Positions 22,641 through 35,250 of a DNA stretch of 64,000 bases are shown here, one piece after another. The position numbers were made by a program, and so were the translations under genes. This stretch comes from Sclerodactyla briareus (Eukaryota; Echinodermata; Holothuroidea; Dendrochirotida; Sclerodactylidae). Numbering within the stretch: position 1 is the first letter of the stretch; each line of letters opens with the position of its first letter. The stretch is taken from the NCBI GenBank assembly GCA_026419785.1, contig JAODTK010005563.1, positions 62,001 to 126,000 on the forward strand. The letters run 5' to 3'. Under the pieces are notes generated by a model. The model saw nothing but the letters and a program-made list of their open reading frames with translations, was not told the DNA's origin and made no database searches.

Positions 22641-25600
22641 CTATTCCTGTTCAATTGTCGAACAGGTTGTAAGCGTGAGTGTAAACAGGTTTTCGAAAGT
22701 TCCTTGATAATCCTAAATACTGTTTCAGAGTGAATGTTCTAAGTTCATCTATAAGATTAAAATTCTATCGATTAATGTGTTGCTAAGATAATGGAATTAT
22801 ACAGCGTCTCTGGGGTGTTGAATAGTTCAATGTACACCTTTGAACACCTATAAACTAAGCTAAAAGGGCTAAACTTTTGCGGCCAACCTAATTCATGTCG
22901 ATTATTCCTGCTTCTAAGTTTATTCGGATCTGAAGAGGCAGATATTTCCGATAATTAATATTTAGTGATATTTACCGCACATGACTTTTTCCATTCTCTT
23001 AGTTTTCCACTTCCACTTTGGAATCATGTCGTATAAGTCACATTTTCCAAAACAACGCTCTAGTATCAGAATAAACCGAATGATCCGAATCTCTTTCCAT
23101 CTCATTTTTTTTCTCTGTATTTCTGGATTGATTCTTACCACTTATCATTATCGAACGACTTTAGGGTTTCTCTTTGGTTATTGAATGAATATATCTCGTT
23201 GAGCCAGGTGTCCGAATAATATTGTCGGACCTGTTGACTTTTCAAATATTGCTCGACTGAAATAATTCATTATTTTTCATTCGTACCACAATTTGAAAAT
23301 TTGAGTGATAAACTGCAGCAAGTTACACAAGACAAGCATCACCGAAGTTATATTATAGGGTCACCTATTTTGAAATGTTGAAGTTTCCAAGTGTTCTGGA
23401 GTGGAACGCAAACCAGTTGAGCCCTATATACGTGTCCTATAGTGGTTAAGTGATAAAAGGCCCAGACACACGACACCACAGTTACAGCCACCGATAATTT
23501 CCTATTGAAGTGGTCCAAGAGTGGTTAAGTAATAACCAGCACCTAACTCCCCGATCAGCACAAAACGGTTACAGCTAATTGAGAAGTTTACCGCGATAAG
23601 TGTCCTAGAGTAAGGTTTTTCACGGTCAAAACCAAAAGCTTGTCATTCATGCGGTATCGCCAGTTAAGACGATAATTAGGCAAAGTTGAGAAAATGCACA
23701 ATTTTAGGCAAATTAGCATATACTACATCGAGAAATCTGACTGAGCCCGTGTATCCTTTATGTTGTTATCACACCGAACTGAGTTAACAATGCATTTACC
23801 GTCATGGACTATCTTGTAGCAACTTAGATCTTACTTTCCACCATCAACTTACTGGTATAGAGTCGTATTCCTAATGGAACTGAATAAATAGATCATGATC
23901 GTCAATAACGACACTTGGAATACTCCTGCCGCAACCACACAACGTAAACATTAAGATCAGTGTGACCATGATAGGGGGGGGGTCAATGGATTTGATGGAT
24001 TCTTATGGAGTCGAACCTCACTGGCAACATTGCTCGCGATTACGTTTTTCCATATTGACACGACAAACAAATCCATGTTCTCTCTCCCAGAGTTGGTTAC
24101 AGAACTACCTATACTGGGCATTGTTATGTACAGATGCTGTCAAAGGCCATAATTGTGAGAGCCAAGACTTCCTCACCCCTATCTAGAACCCCACCTACGC
24201 CCCAGCGCTACGGTTAACATCAAACACGAAATGAACAATCCGACATTAACCCGAATACGTAATCATCTATAACTGCCGACTCCTCAATAGCTGTTAAGAG
24301 AATTGAAACCTGCAGACATGTCACCAGTGACATATCCCAGTAATCATACTATCCATATCCTCACGCTAGAACGACCAGAGACATAGGAATAGCTTGGATA
24401 AAAACGTCGCATCCTGCCCATATCAATGATCAAATGGATAATCTGACAACTCCCCTCCTCCCCTCAAAAACAAACAGAAAACGATTGACATTATTCCCAA
24501 CAAAATTAATTCCTTCATTATCACCCCCGAGCTACTTATCGTCCCTCGAAAAGAGGGACAATCCCTGAACCCTGGAAAATCAGCAAACATATCCTTAACC
24601 TGATCAAGACCAAGAGAAAATTTTGGTTAGGTGGCGCCATTACAACAATTGGAACCTTCCATCAAAAGAGCAAAAGGTCCTCGAGTCCGGAATAGAGAAA
24701 ACAAAACAAACTAAGAACATCGCCGTGCCGTTTCGGCCCAATCGGGAGGGAGAAGACAACCAAATAGTTTGTCTACAGTTTCACTCTCATTTTAACTCCC
24801 TAATAATTCTCATCACTCTATCTGAATGCCAAATATGGCGACTCATCATTGAATGTCGTACACCAGGCAACATTCACACACAGCACCCGATTCAAGCTCG
24901 CTTGAGCCATCACTGCTTCAGTGACACGTGTCTCCCGAGGGTATGTAAATAAAAGTAAGTAGCACGGTGTGACTGCATAAATCCTATTGCCTCCGGCAAG
25001 GAATAAAACACGTGTCAATCTTCTATATGAAGGCGGGTGGAGACGGGATGTTTGTTTGCTGCTCGGCCCAAGAACTCTACATTGAACCTGTATTGTCCTT
25101 CTGCCTCATTATCTGATGAATAAGTTATCTAATTAACAATCGATCATTCAATTAGTCAATGACTATATGTTAGATGTTTTTTCTATTCTATATAACTTGT
25201 TTCACATTGCCCAGACTTCGTGTCGGGAGGTATGTGCTATTTCAAAATCCTCCCGACTACACAGTAACACCCTCAGTTATCATTATAACTGTCATCTCAA
25301 ACTATCAAATATCTTGACACTCGTAACTGAACAACTGACTCGTCGATACTCTGCCAGTGACACACACCAACAGACGTTGATAGATCGCCGCCAAGACCCT
25401 CCCCTCCTGCTTCTTGCATTCAGGCATATTATTTTAGAGCCCATTTGGCCGAATAGTGTCGGTTTTCGTAGTATGCTGCGCCTCGCGGCTCCTCTCGTAT
25501 AGTACGCGGCACTCGATCGTCTTACCCTACTCCGTAAATAGCACACTACCCCCTCTCAGTTTACGCATCTTGATTCCCAGCCTAAGGCTAGGATTCCATA

Positions 25601-25660
25601 GATGTCGTAGCGTGTGAAAATCGCAAGTTTAGGTCTACTGCGCGGGAGTCGAGTCTTAAT
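22641..25660. other. No gene recognised
   Basis: I find no exon with domain resemblance. Small open frames (for example at 24.62-24.95 and 25.17-25.50 kb) encode unremarkable peptides and overlap frames on the opposite strand. The sequence is of mixed composition with no large tandem repeat. Confidence 0.5.
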
Positions 25661-25665
25661 CTGTC

Positions 25666-25993
25666 CTAATTAGTTTTTGCAGATAGATAGGGGTTCCACA
25701 GAGGCAAAGAATTTATGATAAGACAAACCAACACCGAGTAGGCGAAGTACGCATATGTCCCAATGCGTATAGGATGCGTATCACCGCGATGAATTCTATG
25801 GAATATCTTCCTTAAAGCAATCAACGAAATTGCATGGACTGCTGCATTTTCCATGGTCTTTTCGCATAACTTGGCATGTGTTTTTTTCTCTTCTGAAACA
25901 ACTTCGTTTTCGTAAATATGTGATTTTTTTTTTTGCACGTCCACCCATACACGCTACATCTATGGAATCCCAGCTAAACGCGTTCCATTTCAC
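25666..25993 (-). pseudogene. Membrane-protein-like coding fragment, unknown family (copy 2)
   Basis: Read on the - strand, this matches the second half of the fragment at 18.0-18.3 kb. T-Y-L-R-K-R is followed by a Lys/Glu-rich linker (S-E-E-K-K-T-H-A-K-L), then H-A-I-S-L-I-A-L-R-K-I-F-H-R-I, P-I-R-I-G-T-Y-A-Y-F-A-Y-S-V-L-V-C-L-I-I, and a stop. Similarity holds at both DNA and peptide level, and the frame is disturbed at a poly-T tract near 25,931. The C-terminal hydrophobic stretch suggests a membrane segment. The function is unknown. Confidence 0.4.
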
Positions 25994-26192
25994 ACGGGGG
26001 GCGGGCGGCTGGCTCTAAATCGTCACCGTTATTTTCGATGGCGCCGTTTCCAAGCACGCGTCGGGCTGTCCGGGCGGCGAGGCGGGCGGGCGGGCGTTTT
26101 CTCGAATCGGTCATGTAGCGATTTTTTCCGCCGGCCATATTGAACTTTTGTGTAACTCGCGCTCGGAATGCATTCCGACCTGAATTCACCAA
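25994..26192 (-). promoter_or_regulatory. CpG-rich block, possible promoter/first exon on - strand
   Basis: The + strand shows a GC-rich run (ggcgggcgggcgggcg near 26,080) in an otherwise AT-rich region. On the - strand a candidate start in 'ttcaatATGGCCGGCGG' begins a basic peptide (M-A-G-G-K-N-R-Y-M-T-D-S-R-K-R) that ends directly before the copy-2 fragment. An ATGGCCGGCGG-type start in a CpG-rich context resembles YY1-like promoter-proximal starts in animals. Whether it joins the downstream fragment as one gene is inference. Confidence 0.25.
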
Positions 26193-28099
26193 AAAAGACT
26201 AAAATTATCCGCTTTTTTCACCTTTCTCAAATGGTTCGGATACTTAACAGGACTACAAACTAGGAGTCACACAGCATTGGAAAGATGATTTGGTGTTCTT
26301 GCCTGTTCATCCATGAATATCATGTTTACTTCAAGTGATCTTCCGGTCATTTTCACTTTAAAAAGTCATTTTGAGCTGATTACTGTGTAACATTAACGAA
26401 TTGCCATGTTTTATTCTTTCTTTCCTTTCTAGACTCGATCAACCCTACATCCGATCACGTAGGTTCACACGCAGTGAAAGATCAACATCTCAGCTGAGTT
26501 GTCCTAAAAACTCGTACCCGTTACGCAGCCTTCACCTCCGTCATTTCAGCCTTGGAGCGAAAAAGTAGATCATACTTGTGTTGAACCCCAATATACCCCT
26601 ACACAATGTGCAACGCTGTAGGTATGGCGAGTTAATTGAACGTACACTTCGGAACCAGGGTTCCAGACTGCCCGTCCTAAATATGACTTCTTTTGTACAA
26701 GAAATCGCTATTTTTACGAAAAACCATTAACATATTCTGAAAGAGAAACCTTTTCCCATCAGTTTCATGTATTTTTTGTTGAGGTACGATGAACTTGTGA
26801 TAAAATAATGCAGTTTATAAAGTTGGAGTCGGCTGAATTCTCTGTGTCGGCAATGAAACTTGGAGAATTTGAGTAGTTGGTCTGGCTCGGTCAGTTGATT
26901 CGGCAAATCGTCGAAAAAGGTTCAATATGCGCGTGCTCGCGGGTATTTCGTAATCGTTTCCGGGGATTTCCCTGCAATCTTACTGGCTTGTAGCCCGATA
27001 GGCAGAGTAGAGAACAATGTGATGTTCAAATCATGGTCCAAGCAACACTCCTAACTGTTTCAACACTCGTAATGAGACTTATAGCAAATCTATCCATTTT
27101 CACGCCGGGAACCTATATTGAACACATATTCGCATGTTTAAACCATGAGTGTCAACGTTTATGCCTAATTAAATCTCCAAAAACCTGGCAATTGTGAAGT
27201 TAATGGTATCAATTAATTATTGTATTGAGGCGCTATCGTTTGAAATTTAGAACAGTGGTTCTAAGAAAAACAAACACCGGTGTTCGGTTTAACAACTAAC
27301 TAGTAGGCATATGCGTCCGGACGTGTTTGATAAATGATAATTAATAATAATGTATAATACTATAATGATAATAACAATAATTACAAACATAGAGTAGGCG
27401 CCACGGTCTTTCTAGCGAATATACACACTAAAGGTGAGACGGCTACGTGATTTCGAGAAAACGCCCGCCCGAGGTACAGTTACGCGTGCATGGAAACGGT
27501 GTCACTCGCGCTGGTCCGCGTGCAGCCGCCCGACGCCGCGTGCATGGAAACGCGGGTCTTAGGCTTCAGTGGCCCGAACGAATATATGGTACAAGTTTGT
27601 ACAAGGTGGCAAACGTCTGAGAAAAAACACCTTGGGAGAGAGTATCATTCGACAAGAGCTCATCGAATCGATACCCTTGGTCTCGCTTTTTAAAGAAAAA
27701 ATAGGGCATCAATATGTATTATTCTAATCCACTATGAGAAAGTAATAATTGGTTGTACCAGAATTCCTTATCTGTTATGACAAGAAGTGGTGGTGATGAA
27801 ATAGGCGAATAGAAACCCACGGGGGACTGCAGGATGTCGTAGATCCCGCTTTAAAGAGTGTTGAGTATTCTCCCCAAGGTTTGACGGTCGGTTGCTGATA
27901 GGAAGACAGCAGGTGGTTGGAATTAGAGTGCGCGGGACAGGGAATGCAGTTGTGGACGTGGCGGTTCCGGGGAAGGAGGGATCAGTTCGCTAAGGATGGT
28001 TTTCACCTAATGGTACAGGGGCCTTATCAGTTGGCAAGTTGGTTAATTTCGGTGTGGAAGGGTTGTTAAACTAGATCCGGTGGCGAGGGTATCAGGTTC

Positions 28100-28930
28100 C
28101 AATACTGACAGGATTGTAAATAGTAGTCCACACAGTGGTATAGGGCGGACAAGCTAGATACAATTAGCGATAGGCATGTAGCAAGCTGTGTTTTTTCTGC
28201 GTAATCCAAAAGTATCAGAAATAATCTGATGAGTTCAAAATGTGGTCCAGGAACGCAAGGCCTGACGTAGTTGGAAGTACAGAGTTTTGGCTGAACAGTG
28301 AACTTTCCTCAGCCGAAGTTCACGTTCCGGCATGTTGCTGTTATAGGCAAGATCGGACTGATACTCTCCGTGTTGTGTCAGGCTGTTTAAGCAACTAGTG
28401 CGACCTCACCTGGATTATTCTGTCCGAGAATGGAATCCATATTCTTGGACAAGCAGGTAATTGAAAACGGTCAGTGGAGGGCCACTATTAACTCATGTCT
28501 ATAGATTCACCTTACGACGAAAGATTAAGGCGTCTCGGTCTAACTTCGGGGAGCTGAGACGGATTCGAGGTGATTTGATTCAGTTTTTAAAATTGCTCAT
28601 GGATTAGAAGGCCTTTCCTTCCACTATTTCTTTGAGTGTTTTTCCAAAAAGTTACCAGCCAATAGGGGTCATTGCCCCAAGCTTCGTGGTACACGCGTAG
28701 ATTGAACCAGTTCGTAAATATTTTGCTCCTTCTTCGTAGATTTTATTAGTGGAATAGGCCTCTGCAGTTGTTGTTCTGAGTGTGAATGCGTTCAAGAACA
28801 GTCTTGATTTATTTTACAAGAATTGTGGGCGTATCTTTAGGCATCTGGGTTGTTCTTCTCATTGGGATGATGTGGCTTCGAGTTCTCTCATGAGGATTTG
28901 TCGTTACTAACCCTTTTTCATTAAACTAAA
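28100..28930 (+). mobile_element. Non-LTR retrotransposon relic (reverse transcriptase C-terminal part)
   Basis: Frame-broken but ordered matches appear. L-V-R-P-H-L-D-Y-S-V-R-E-W-N-P-Y-S occurs near 28,396-28,445 (the conserved 'LVRPhLEYa..vWnP' block). S-P-Y-D-E-R-L-R-R-L-G-L occurs near 28,504, then R-G-D-L-I-Q-F near 28,565, and V-N-A-F-K-N-S-L-D-L-F near 28,780 (the 'slnsFKn.lD' tail). Together these are the RT thumb and post-RT region of a CR1/jockey-like LINE. Upstream catalytic motifs are too degraded to see. The relic ends near the (AT)n tract. Confidence 0.8.
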
Positions 28931-28995
28931 CTACACTAATAACATATTTTCCACATAGTATACAGACACACTAACACCCACACATACTACATACA

Positions 28996-29018
28996 ATATA
29001 TATATATAATATATTATA

Positions 29019-29085
<67 letters not shown>

Positions 29086-29151
29086 TATATATATATATAG
29101 ATTATATATATATATATAGATTATATATATATATAATATATATATATATAC
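28996..29151. repeat. (AT)n microsatellite
   Basis: About 155 bp of nearly pure AT dinucleotides, broken by occasional TTA and TAGA. It lies directly 3' of the LINE relic. A second, similar tract follows 230 bp later. Confidence 0.95.
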
Positions 29152-29382
29152 AGGAGTGGTCCACACAAATAAATACAGGAGAAACAACGAATATTGCATT
29201 AACGATGTCATACTGCTATATTGTCGATGTCACCAGACCCATCTTCCGGCAACATGCGAAGTACATACACCTCGTGTGTTACACTATATATCAAACAATG
29301 CCAGCTATCCAGTTAACAATTGTTGCCTAAAGCAACCACTGGAGATAACACATCCTTTTCTGTTTTATTTATTTATATAGAT

Positions 29383-29431
29383 TAATATATATATTCATAT
29401 ATATATTATATATATATATATATATAATATA

Positions 29432-29466
<35 letters not shown>

Positions 29467-29494
29467 ATATATTATATATATATATATAATATAT
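29383..29494. repeat. (AT)n microsatellite, second tract
   Basis: About 110 bp of AT dinucleotides with TAAT interruptions immediately precede the first unit of the roughly 218-bp tandem array. Confidence 0.95.
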
Positions 29495-30610
29495 TTGTTG
29501 GTCCTCAAATCTCTCAGAGATCAGCACCAAATTTTTATCTGAGTAGATGGATTACTGTATGAAAACAAGAACAAAACAGGAATTCGGTACACTTCAAATC
29601 TCTTGCTCTCTCGCAGTGAATAAACAAGGGCTCATTGCTAGTTGTTAGCGAAACATCTGTATAAGGTATGATGCTCTATACCACCATCAGCGACGAGAGT
29701 AACTATAGCAACCAAGTATACACAATTATTGACATTTTGTGATCCCTAAGTCTCTTAGAGATCGGCACTAATTTAATCTGAGTAAATGGATTACTGTATA
29801 GAAAAAAAAACAGAACAGAAATCGAGTACACCTTAAATCCTTTGCTCTCCCGCAGTGAATAAACATGGACTTATTGCTTAGTTGTCAGCAAAACATCTGT
29901 ATAAGGTATGAAACTCTATACCACCATCAGCGACGAGAGTAACTAAATCAACATTTGTTGGTCCCCTTATCTTTTAGAGATCGGTACCTAATTTCATTTG
30001 AGTGAACGGATTACTGTATAGAAAAAAAAACAGAACAGAAATCGAGTACACCTTAAATCCTTTGCTCTCGCAGTGAATAAACATGGACTTATTGCTTAGT
30101 TGTTAGCAAAAACAGTTGATATGGTATGAAACTCTGTACCACCATCAGCGACGAGAGTAACTAAATCAACATTTGTTGGTCCCCTTATCTTTTAGAGATC
30201 GGTACCTAATTTCATTTGAGTGAACGGATTACTGTATAGAAAAAAAAACAGAACAGAAATCGAGTACACCTTAAATCCTTTGCTCTCCCGCAGTGAATAA
30301 ACACGGGCTTATTGTTTAATTCTTAGCAAAGCATTTACATAAGATATGAAGGCCTATACCACCATCAGCGACGAGAGTAACTAAATCAACATTTGTTGGT
30401 CCCCTTATCTTTTAGAGATCGGTACCTAATTTAATCTGAGTAAATGGATTACTGTATAGAAAAAAAAACAGAACAGAAATCGAGTACACCTTAAATATTT
30501 GCTCTCCTGCAGTGAATAAACACGGGCTTATTGTTTAATTCTTAGCAAAGCATTTACATAAGATATGAAGCTCTTTACCACCATCAGTGACGAGACTAAC
30601 TAAATCAACA
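29494..30610 (+). repeat. Tandem array, five copies of a roughly 218-bp unit
   Basis: The units start near 29,494, 29,733, 29,951, 30,169 and 30,389. Each carries 'tgttggtcc', 'tcttttagagatcggtacc', 'ggattactgtatagaaaaaa', 'cagaacagaaatcgagtaca', 'ccttaaatcc', 'cgcagtgaataaac' and ends 'ccatcagcgacgagagtaac'. The middle copies are nearly identical and the first is the most diverged. A degenerate sixth copy follows to about 30,960 ('tctcttagaga', 'ctgagtgaattgatta', A-run). No long open frame runs across the units, so this is a noncoding satellite-like or minisatellite block. Confidence 0.9.
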
Positions 30611-30723
30611 AACAGATTTATTGACATTTTTGGACGCATGTCTGCAGTAGTTTAGACGATTTGATTCATAGGCTATTCTGCTTTCGACATGATGTTTATT
30701 AGCATCTATCGATGACTTAGCGA

Positions 30724-30960
30724 TCTCTTAGAGAGATGAATCACGTGAACAGATAATAATAACTAATATTCTGAGTGAATTGATTAATGTAAAAAAAAAA
30801 AATAATACAATCAAAAAATTGAAACGGGGTGAATTACAGGATATTTATGCATTAGTTGAACGTGACTGTAATCTCTATTCGAATCTCATTTAACAAGGGA
30901 GTCTAATCTGATGCTCTAACGAACAAACGACCATCACAGACGGCTCCTCTGATCGACCGC
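30724..30960 (+). repeat. Degenerate sixth copy of the 218-bp tandem unit
   Basis: The order of landmarks is the same as in the array (the 'tctcttagaga' block, then 'ctgagtgaattgattaatg', a 12-A run, and 'accatcacagacg'), but similarity is much lower. It looks like an older array member. Confidence 0.5.
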
Positions 30961-31844
30961 AGTGAAATTCGCAAGCAGTCGCACGGAGCTCAGGGTCGCC
31001 GCTCGCGCTCACCGCAGCGGCGATCGTAATCGTTCCTGTAAATAACACATTAACACACTCCTTGTTCTGTTGTTGACGGAGACGTTTTTCATATTTTGTG
31101 TGCCATTGTTCAGTTTATGTTTCCTGGAAGTAAATTTTGTTAAACATAGAAATTAGTCCAGGTTTGATACAAATATCCACTGGATTTTTATCGACTGATG
31201 ACCATAATTCCTTCTACAAAGTGAGGTTAGCGGTTTGTGAACTACAGGAATTAGCCAAAAGTCAACACAAATTCGGAGGTAAAAACAGCTTTTAATAAAT
31301 CATCCCACGTGTGTATGTCCTGTACAGTAAGTTATTTTTGTAGCCTACTATTCACGCAGTGACATTTCAACCCCATGTCGTCTGTATGACTGCACTTCCC
31401 GGTCGTTCGTTCGTTTGTTTGTTGTTTGTTTGTCTATGTGTTTGTTGTTGTTTGTTTGTTGTTCGTTTGTATATGGGCTGAAGGAGGTATCCTATGCTGT
31501 ACTACTTGCCTATCACGAGGTGGCCAAATGTTTTCGTTTTCTCACTCCACCGCGTTAGTTCTAGTTATACCAATTCACCTTATGTGCGGGTGATAATGAA
31601 TCGCATTGCCCCGTAGATAGAGGTGCAATCTAGCCTCAGTAATCCAACAATGAAGCTCATATACTAAATTAACGATGATATGTAAAATACTCGAGATAAA
31701 CAAATAAGGCATCATCCACCCTACGTATGAAATAGTCCCCCACACCAGGGCTGGAAGGCGTTAGCACTCCTTGCGTCTATAATAATAATAATAATAATAT
31801 AATAATAATAAATAATAATATAATAATAATAATAATAATAATAT

Positions 31845-31931
<87 letters not shown>

Positions 31932-33778
31932 GAGTCTTTATATAGCGCCCGTATCTAGCTAACAACTGCTGAAGGCGCTTTACAACATATTACATAGATA
32001 TACTGGTACCTCTCGCATGCACGTTGCTTCACCTAGAATTTGTCTTGGTACAATTTCAACTGTTCAAGTTAAAGTAACAAAACTGTTTGTTGCTGGTACA
32101 GTGTTACAGGTGCAATCGCTTGTCGTTCGACTGTTCTTTCTTTAAATACACGCATTTATTTGCCATATCTTTTTCAGTAATTATAGGCCTAATATGTCCT
32201 TTAGTGGGATTTTACTCATCGCAAGGATTTTACTCCTTCGATTCTTCGGAGTGGCACTATTTCTAAGAGGGGAAATTTATCGCAATATTTCATCATCATT
32301 CACATAAAATAGTATTAAGTACATATAATAATTTCATAGAAGTTATATTTTCTGGTTGTTGCATCTTTCTCAGTTGAACGTTTAACGTTAGGTTTAGACT
32401 AGGTAATTCGGCACGTTGCTGCTTGTTTATGTGCCTACATTTTCTTCACTGAAACTCCTCGAAAAATAATAGAGGTAATCAACCCTTGCTTAGTTAATTC
32501 ATGTCCTAAAATATGCTCAAAAGTTATATCGTCAATCATATATAGGAAGACAATCCCATGAGTTGCAGGATCTCATCGCCAGCGGTGAAAACAGTTTTTG
32601 TATCTTGTCTACCCAATCATACAGAATCAATGTATGTTTTGACCATTACTGGTCACAAAATCCGAAATCGATCAACCATTTTAATCACGATGAAATCGTG
32701 AAAAATCACGAAAATATTAAATTGCCCTAAAAATGCGGTTTCCCTCTACCTGCATTCCCAGTTTCATTATTAATTCTGCCTGAGAAAAAACAAACAACAT
32801 AAACATATGTGTTGGAGACAATTGTTACTTGTGTAAGATTCCAACCATTACTGCTATGATACTGCTATACATTTCCGTTTCAGCCAAGAGCGTTCTGAAT
32901 CTATTGTCTACATCGACGACAGTGTAATGTAGTGATTGTTGATGATGTGAAGTTCTATGCACCGACCCAAGACTAACTATTCACATTATACAAAACTTAT
33001 TCCATTATGACCATTTGATTCCATTGAGACTCCGGTATCACCATCAAGATCAATATCGAAATTTGCGAAACACAATTGTTAGGAACCTGACCTACATGCG
33101 AATATTCAAACACTTACGCGCACAAACACAGACACCTCTTTGATGGAACCAAACATCCACCCCTCAGGAGGATGACACTTCTCGAGAATTAGTATCGTTA
33201 CCATCCTCACGATTGACCAGCAAACAGTGAATAAGGTGCAGTTGCAAGTTGACTACTATAACTCATATGGCCAGTTTCATCCACAAAAGTTCCTTTTTCA
33301 GACATATAAAATGTGGCCCAGTAGTATCTGTGTTTTGGAGTACTAAAGAAAAAAAGGGAGGAGGGGAGCGGCTCAGCAGGTCCAGTAAAAACCAGAGAAA
33401 ATCCTGTTCAAGTACTGGATTGTCACATCCAACTGGAAATCTTTAACAATCTCTTGACGGCGTGAAAAAACAGGGCAAAATTACGTGCACACTGTTTTTT
33501 TTCACCGTCATTCTAGAGAAAGCTGCAAAATCTATATAACGAAATTTGACAATCAAAACTAAGGTCTCATTCAAGCAAATTAGTCATACCGAAAATAAGA
33601 ATTTTCATGAGGAAATTCAAAATTCCTTGAAGCATTTCCCTTAACAAGTATTTTACTCGGTGAAGGCTCTGCTGTACTAGATTGTGTTAGATTATGGTCT
33701 ATATTCTATCAGGCTGATTCATTCAGTATAATAGCGAAATATAGGGCCTTAGGTTAGTCCTTGTTGTTCAAGTTGTTG
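30961..33778. other. No gene recognised; microsatellite and repeat debris
   Basis: The stretch contains a GTTT/TTGT-rich tract (31.41-31.47 kb), the (TAA)n tract at 31.78 kb, and after it 'tttatatagcgcccgta' and 'aaggcgctttacaa', typical of a widespread animal repeat tail. Open frames are low-complexity or short. Confidence 0.5.
31778..31931. repeat. (TAA)n microsatellite with repeat tail
   Basis: About 150 bp of AAT/TAA trinucleotides, followed directly by the phrases 'gagtctttatatagcgccc' and 'gaaggcgctttacaac'. The combination suggests the 3' end of a retroposon with a microsatellite tail, inserted on one strand or the other. Confidence 0.9.
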
Positions 33779-33917
33779 TTATTGTTGTTGACAGTTAGGT
33801 CCCATGAAACCGGCAGCACAAGCGCCAGGACACTCCCCAGTTGCTTGGTTGCATTGGACGCCGCCATCGCAATGGCAGTCGAAGGCACATTCTAGGCCGA
33901 ACGTATTTGGCGGCATG
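33779..33917 (-). CDS. EGF/laminin-type exon of a receptor-like protein (Tie/MEGF-like)
   Basis: On the - strand the acceptor 'ttcttctccaacag' precedes P-P-N-T-F-G-L-E-C-A-F-D-C-H-C, then G-V-Q-C, A-T-G-E-C, G-A-C-A-A-G-F-M-G-P-N-C, followed by three Gln and TAA at 33,779-33,781. The eight-cysteine-like pattern with 'tG.C...C..G..G..C' is that of EGF-like modules in Tie receptors, MEGF10-like and SREC-like proteins. These are extracellular ligand-binding modules of type I membrane proteins. The stop lies inside a CAA/CAACAA trinucleotide stretch with no donor, so this may be the terminal exon of a short isoform or an exon with its 3' splice context lost to repeat expansion. It starts in phase 2. 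Confidence 0.72.
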
Positions 33918-34009
33918 CTGTTGGAGAAGAATAACAAGAACGCACAATGTGTATTGATTCCTTGCCTTATTTTTGCAACACAAAACTTCCAGATGATACA
34001 GATACTGTG

Positions 34010-35250
34010 TAAGCTACATGCCAGAAATGAACCACACTCTGGCATCCAGCAGCTGCCAGTTTACAACGTTCCTGGATTCTGACCTCTGTTGCCCCCAGTT
34101 TAGTCTTGGACCAGACCCCAAACAATATGGATCACGAAACTCCATATGGCCAACCTACATACCAGGTATGAACCCTCTACACATTTGCTTCCAACAGTTA
34201 TCGATTTTACAAGCGGCGTAAAACTGCCCACATCATCGCAATCGTTGCCCTCTGACAACGGCATCATACTTGATCTGTTTTCATTTTTGCAGAGAGGTGA
34301 GGGCAATGATCAATCAATTACAAACACATAATTAGTCCTTCACTCTAGCACCTCTTCGTTGAACTCCAAATTTGATTTAAAATGCAGTTGCCCTGTGCTG
34401 AACATTGGAATGCTTCTATCTGCTCTGAGGATGAATTGCGCATTCCATGAATATATAGTAATACCTAGTGATAGTACCTGGCTGGATTCAGACCTCACAC
34501 AGGCAGATGGTGCAGGACAGATGTTTACTATTTCGAGCGTGTATCTAAATACGAGAGCGCCATATAGGCATTCAGGTTTTTTCTTCTTCAACTTTTTCAA
34601 TTTTCTAGATCTGGACTGTAACGTTAGTCTTGAATTAGGCGTGAGTTAGGCTTTGGCCTAACGTTAAGCTTCCAAAGTTGCAGTTTGTAATGTTAATGTC
34701 ATTAGGCTACCAGTACTACTTACTAGGTAGCTATGGTCACGGGCCCTCTCAAATCTCAAATAATATATCCTGGTAGGCGTATAATGATGATTTCCTAGGA
34801 CACAGAGGGACAATTAACTTAAATAGAGCCTACATATTTACATTAAATATCATTTAAATTGGACACAGCATGAAGAATATCTGCTCTTTATCTGTAGCCA
34901 TCCTACATGATAGATGAGCACTATATTATTGTGCTGACCAGTCAGGGGTGTTCTACAAAGATTTCAGACTGGCCCCTGGTGACCTTTGACCTTGTCTGAC
35001 CATTAACCATACTCCACATGGCTATGCTACATAACTGATATGCTCACATTTTTGCATTGAACAGTACTTGATGTGTACCCTTGTTGACCTCAGGTGACCC
35101 CTGTATATATAAGTGTGAGCCCTCCAAATCATTGCATTGAACTTTTTTACCCCTGTTGACCCGGTGACCCCCAGTGAACCCCAAAACAACAGGAATCATC
35201 CACTCTATAAAACAATATACATGCCCTGAATGACCTTGACCTAATGCCAA
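34010..35250. repeat. TGACC-rich dispersed repeat copies
   Basis: Two clusters occur. The one at 34.01-34.20 kb ('gaccagaccccaaac', 'ataccaggtatgaaccctc') and the one at 34.93-35.25 kb ('gtgacctttgaccttgtctgacc', 'cctcaggtgacccctg', 'gaccttgacctaatgcc') share the half-site grammar of copies elsewhere. The second holds TGACCTTTGACCT, a direct repeat of the nuclear-receptor half-site with one-base spacing. No exon is apparent. Confidence 0.6.

Noticed and set aside
29014..29211. Tyr/Ile repeat open frame
   Set aside because: Translation of the (AT)n tract.
31777..31965. Poly-Leu and Ile open frame
   Set aside because: Translation of the (TAA)n tract.
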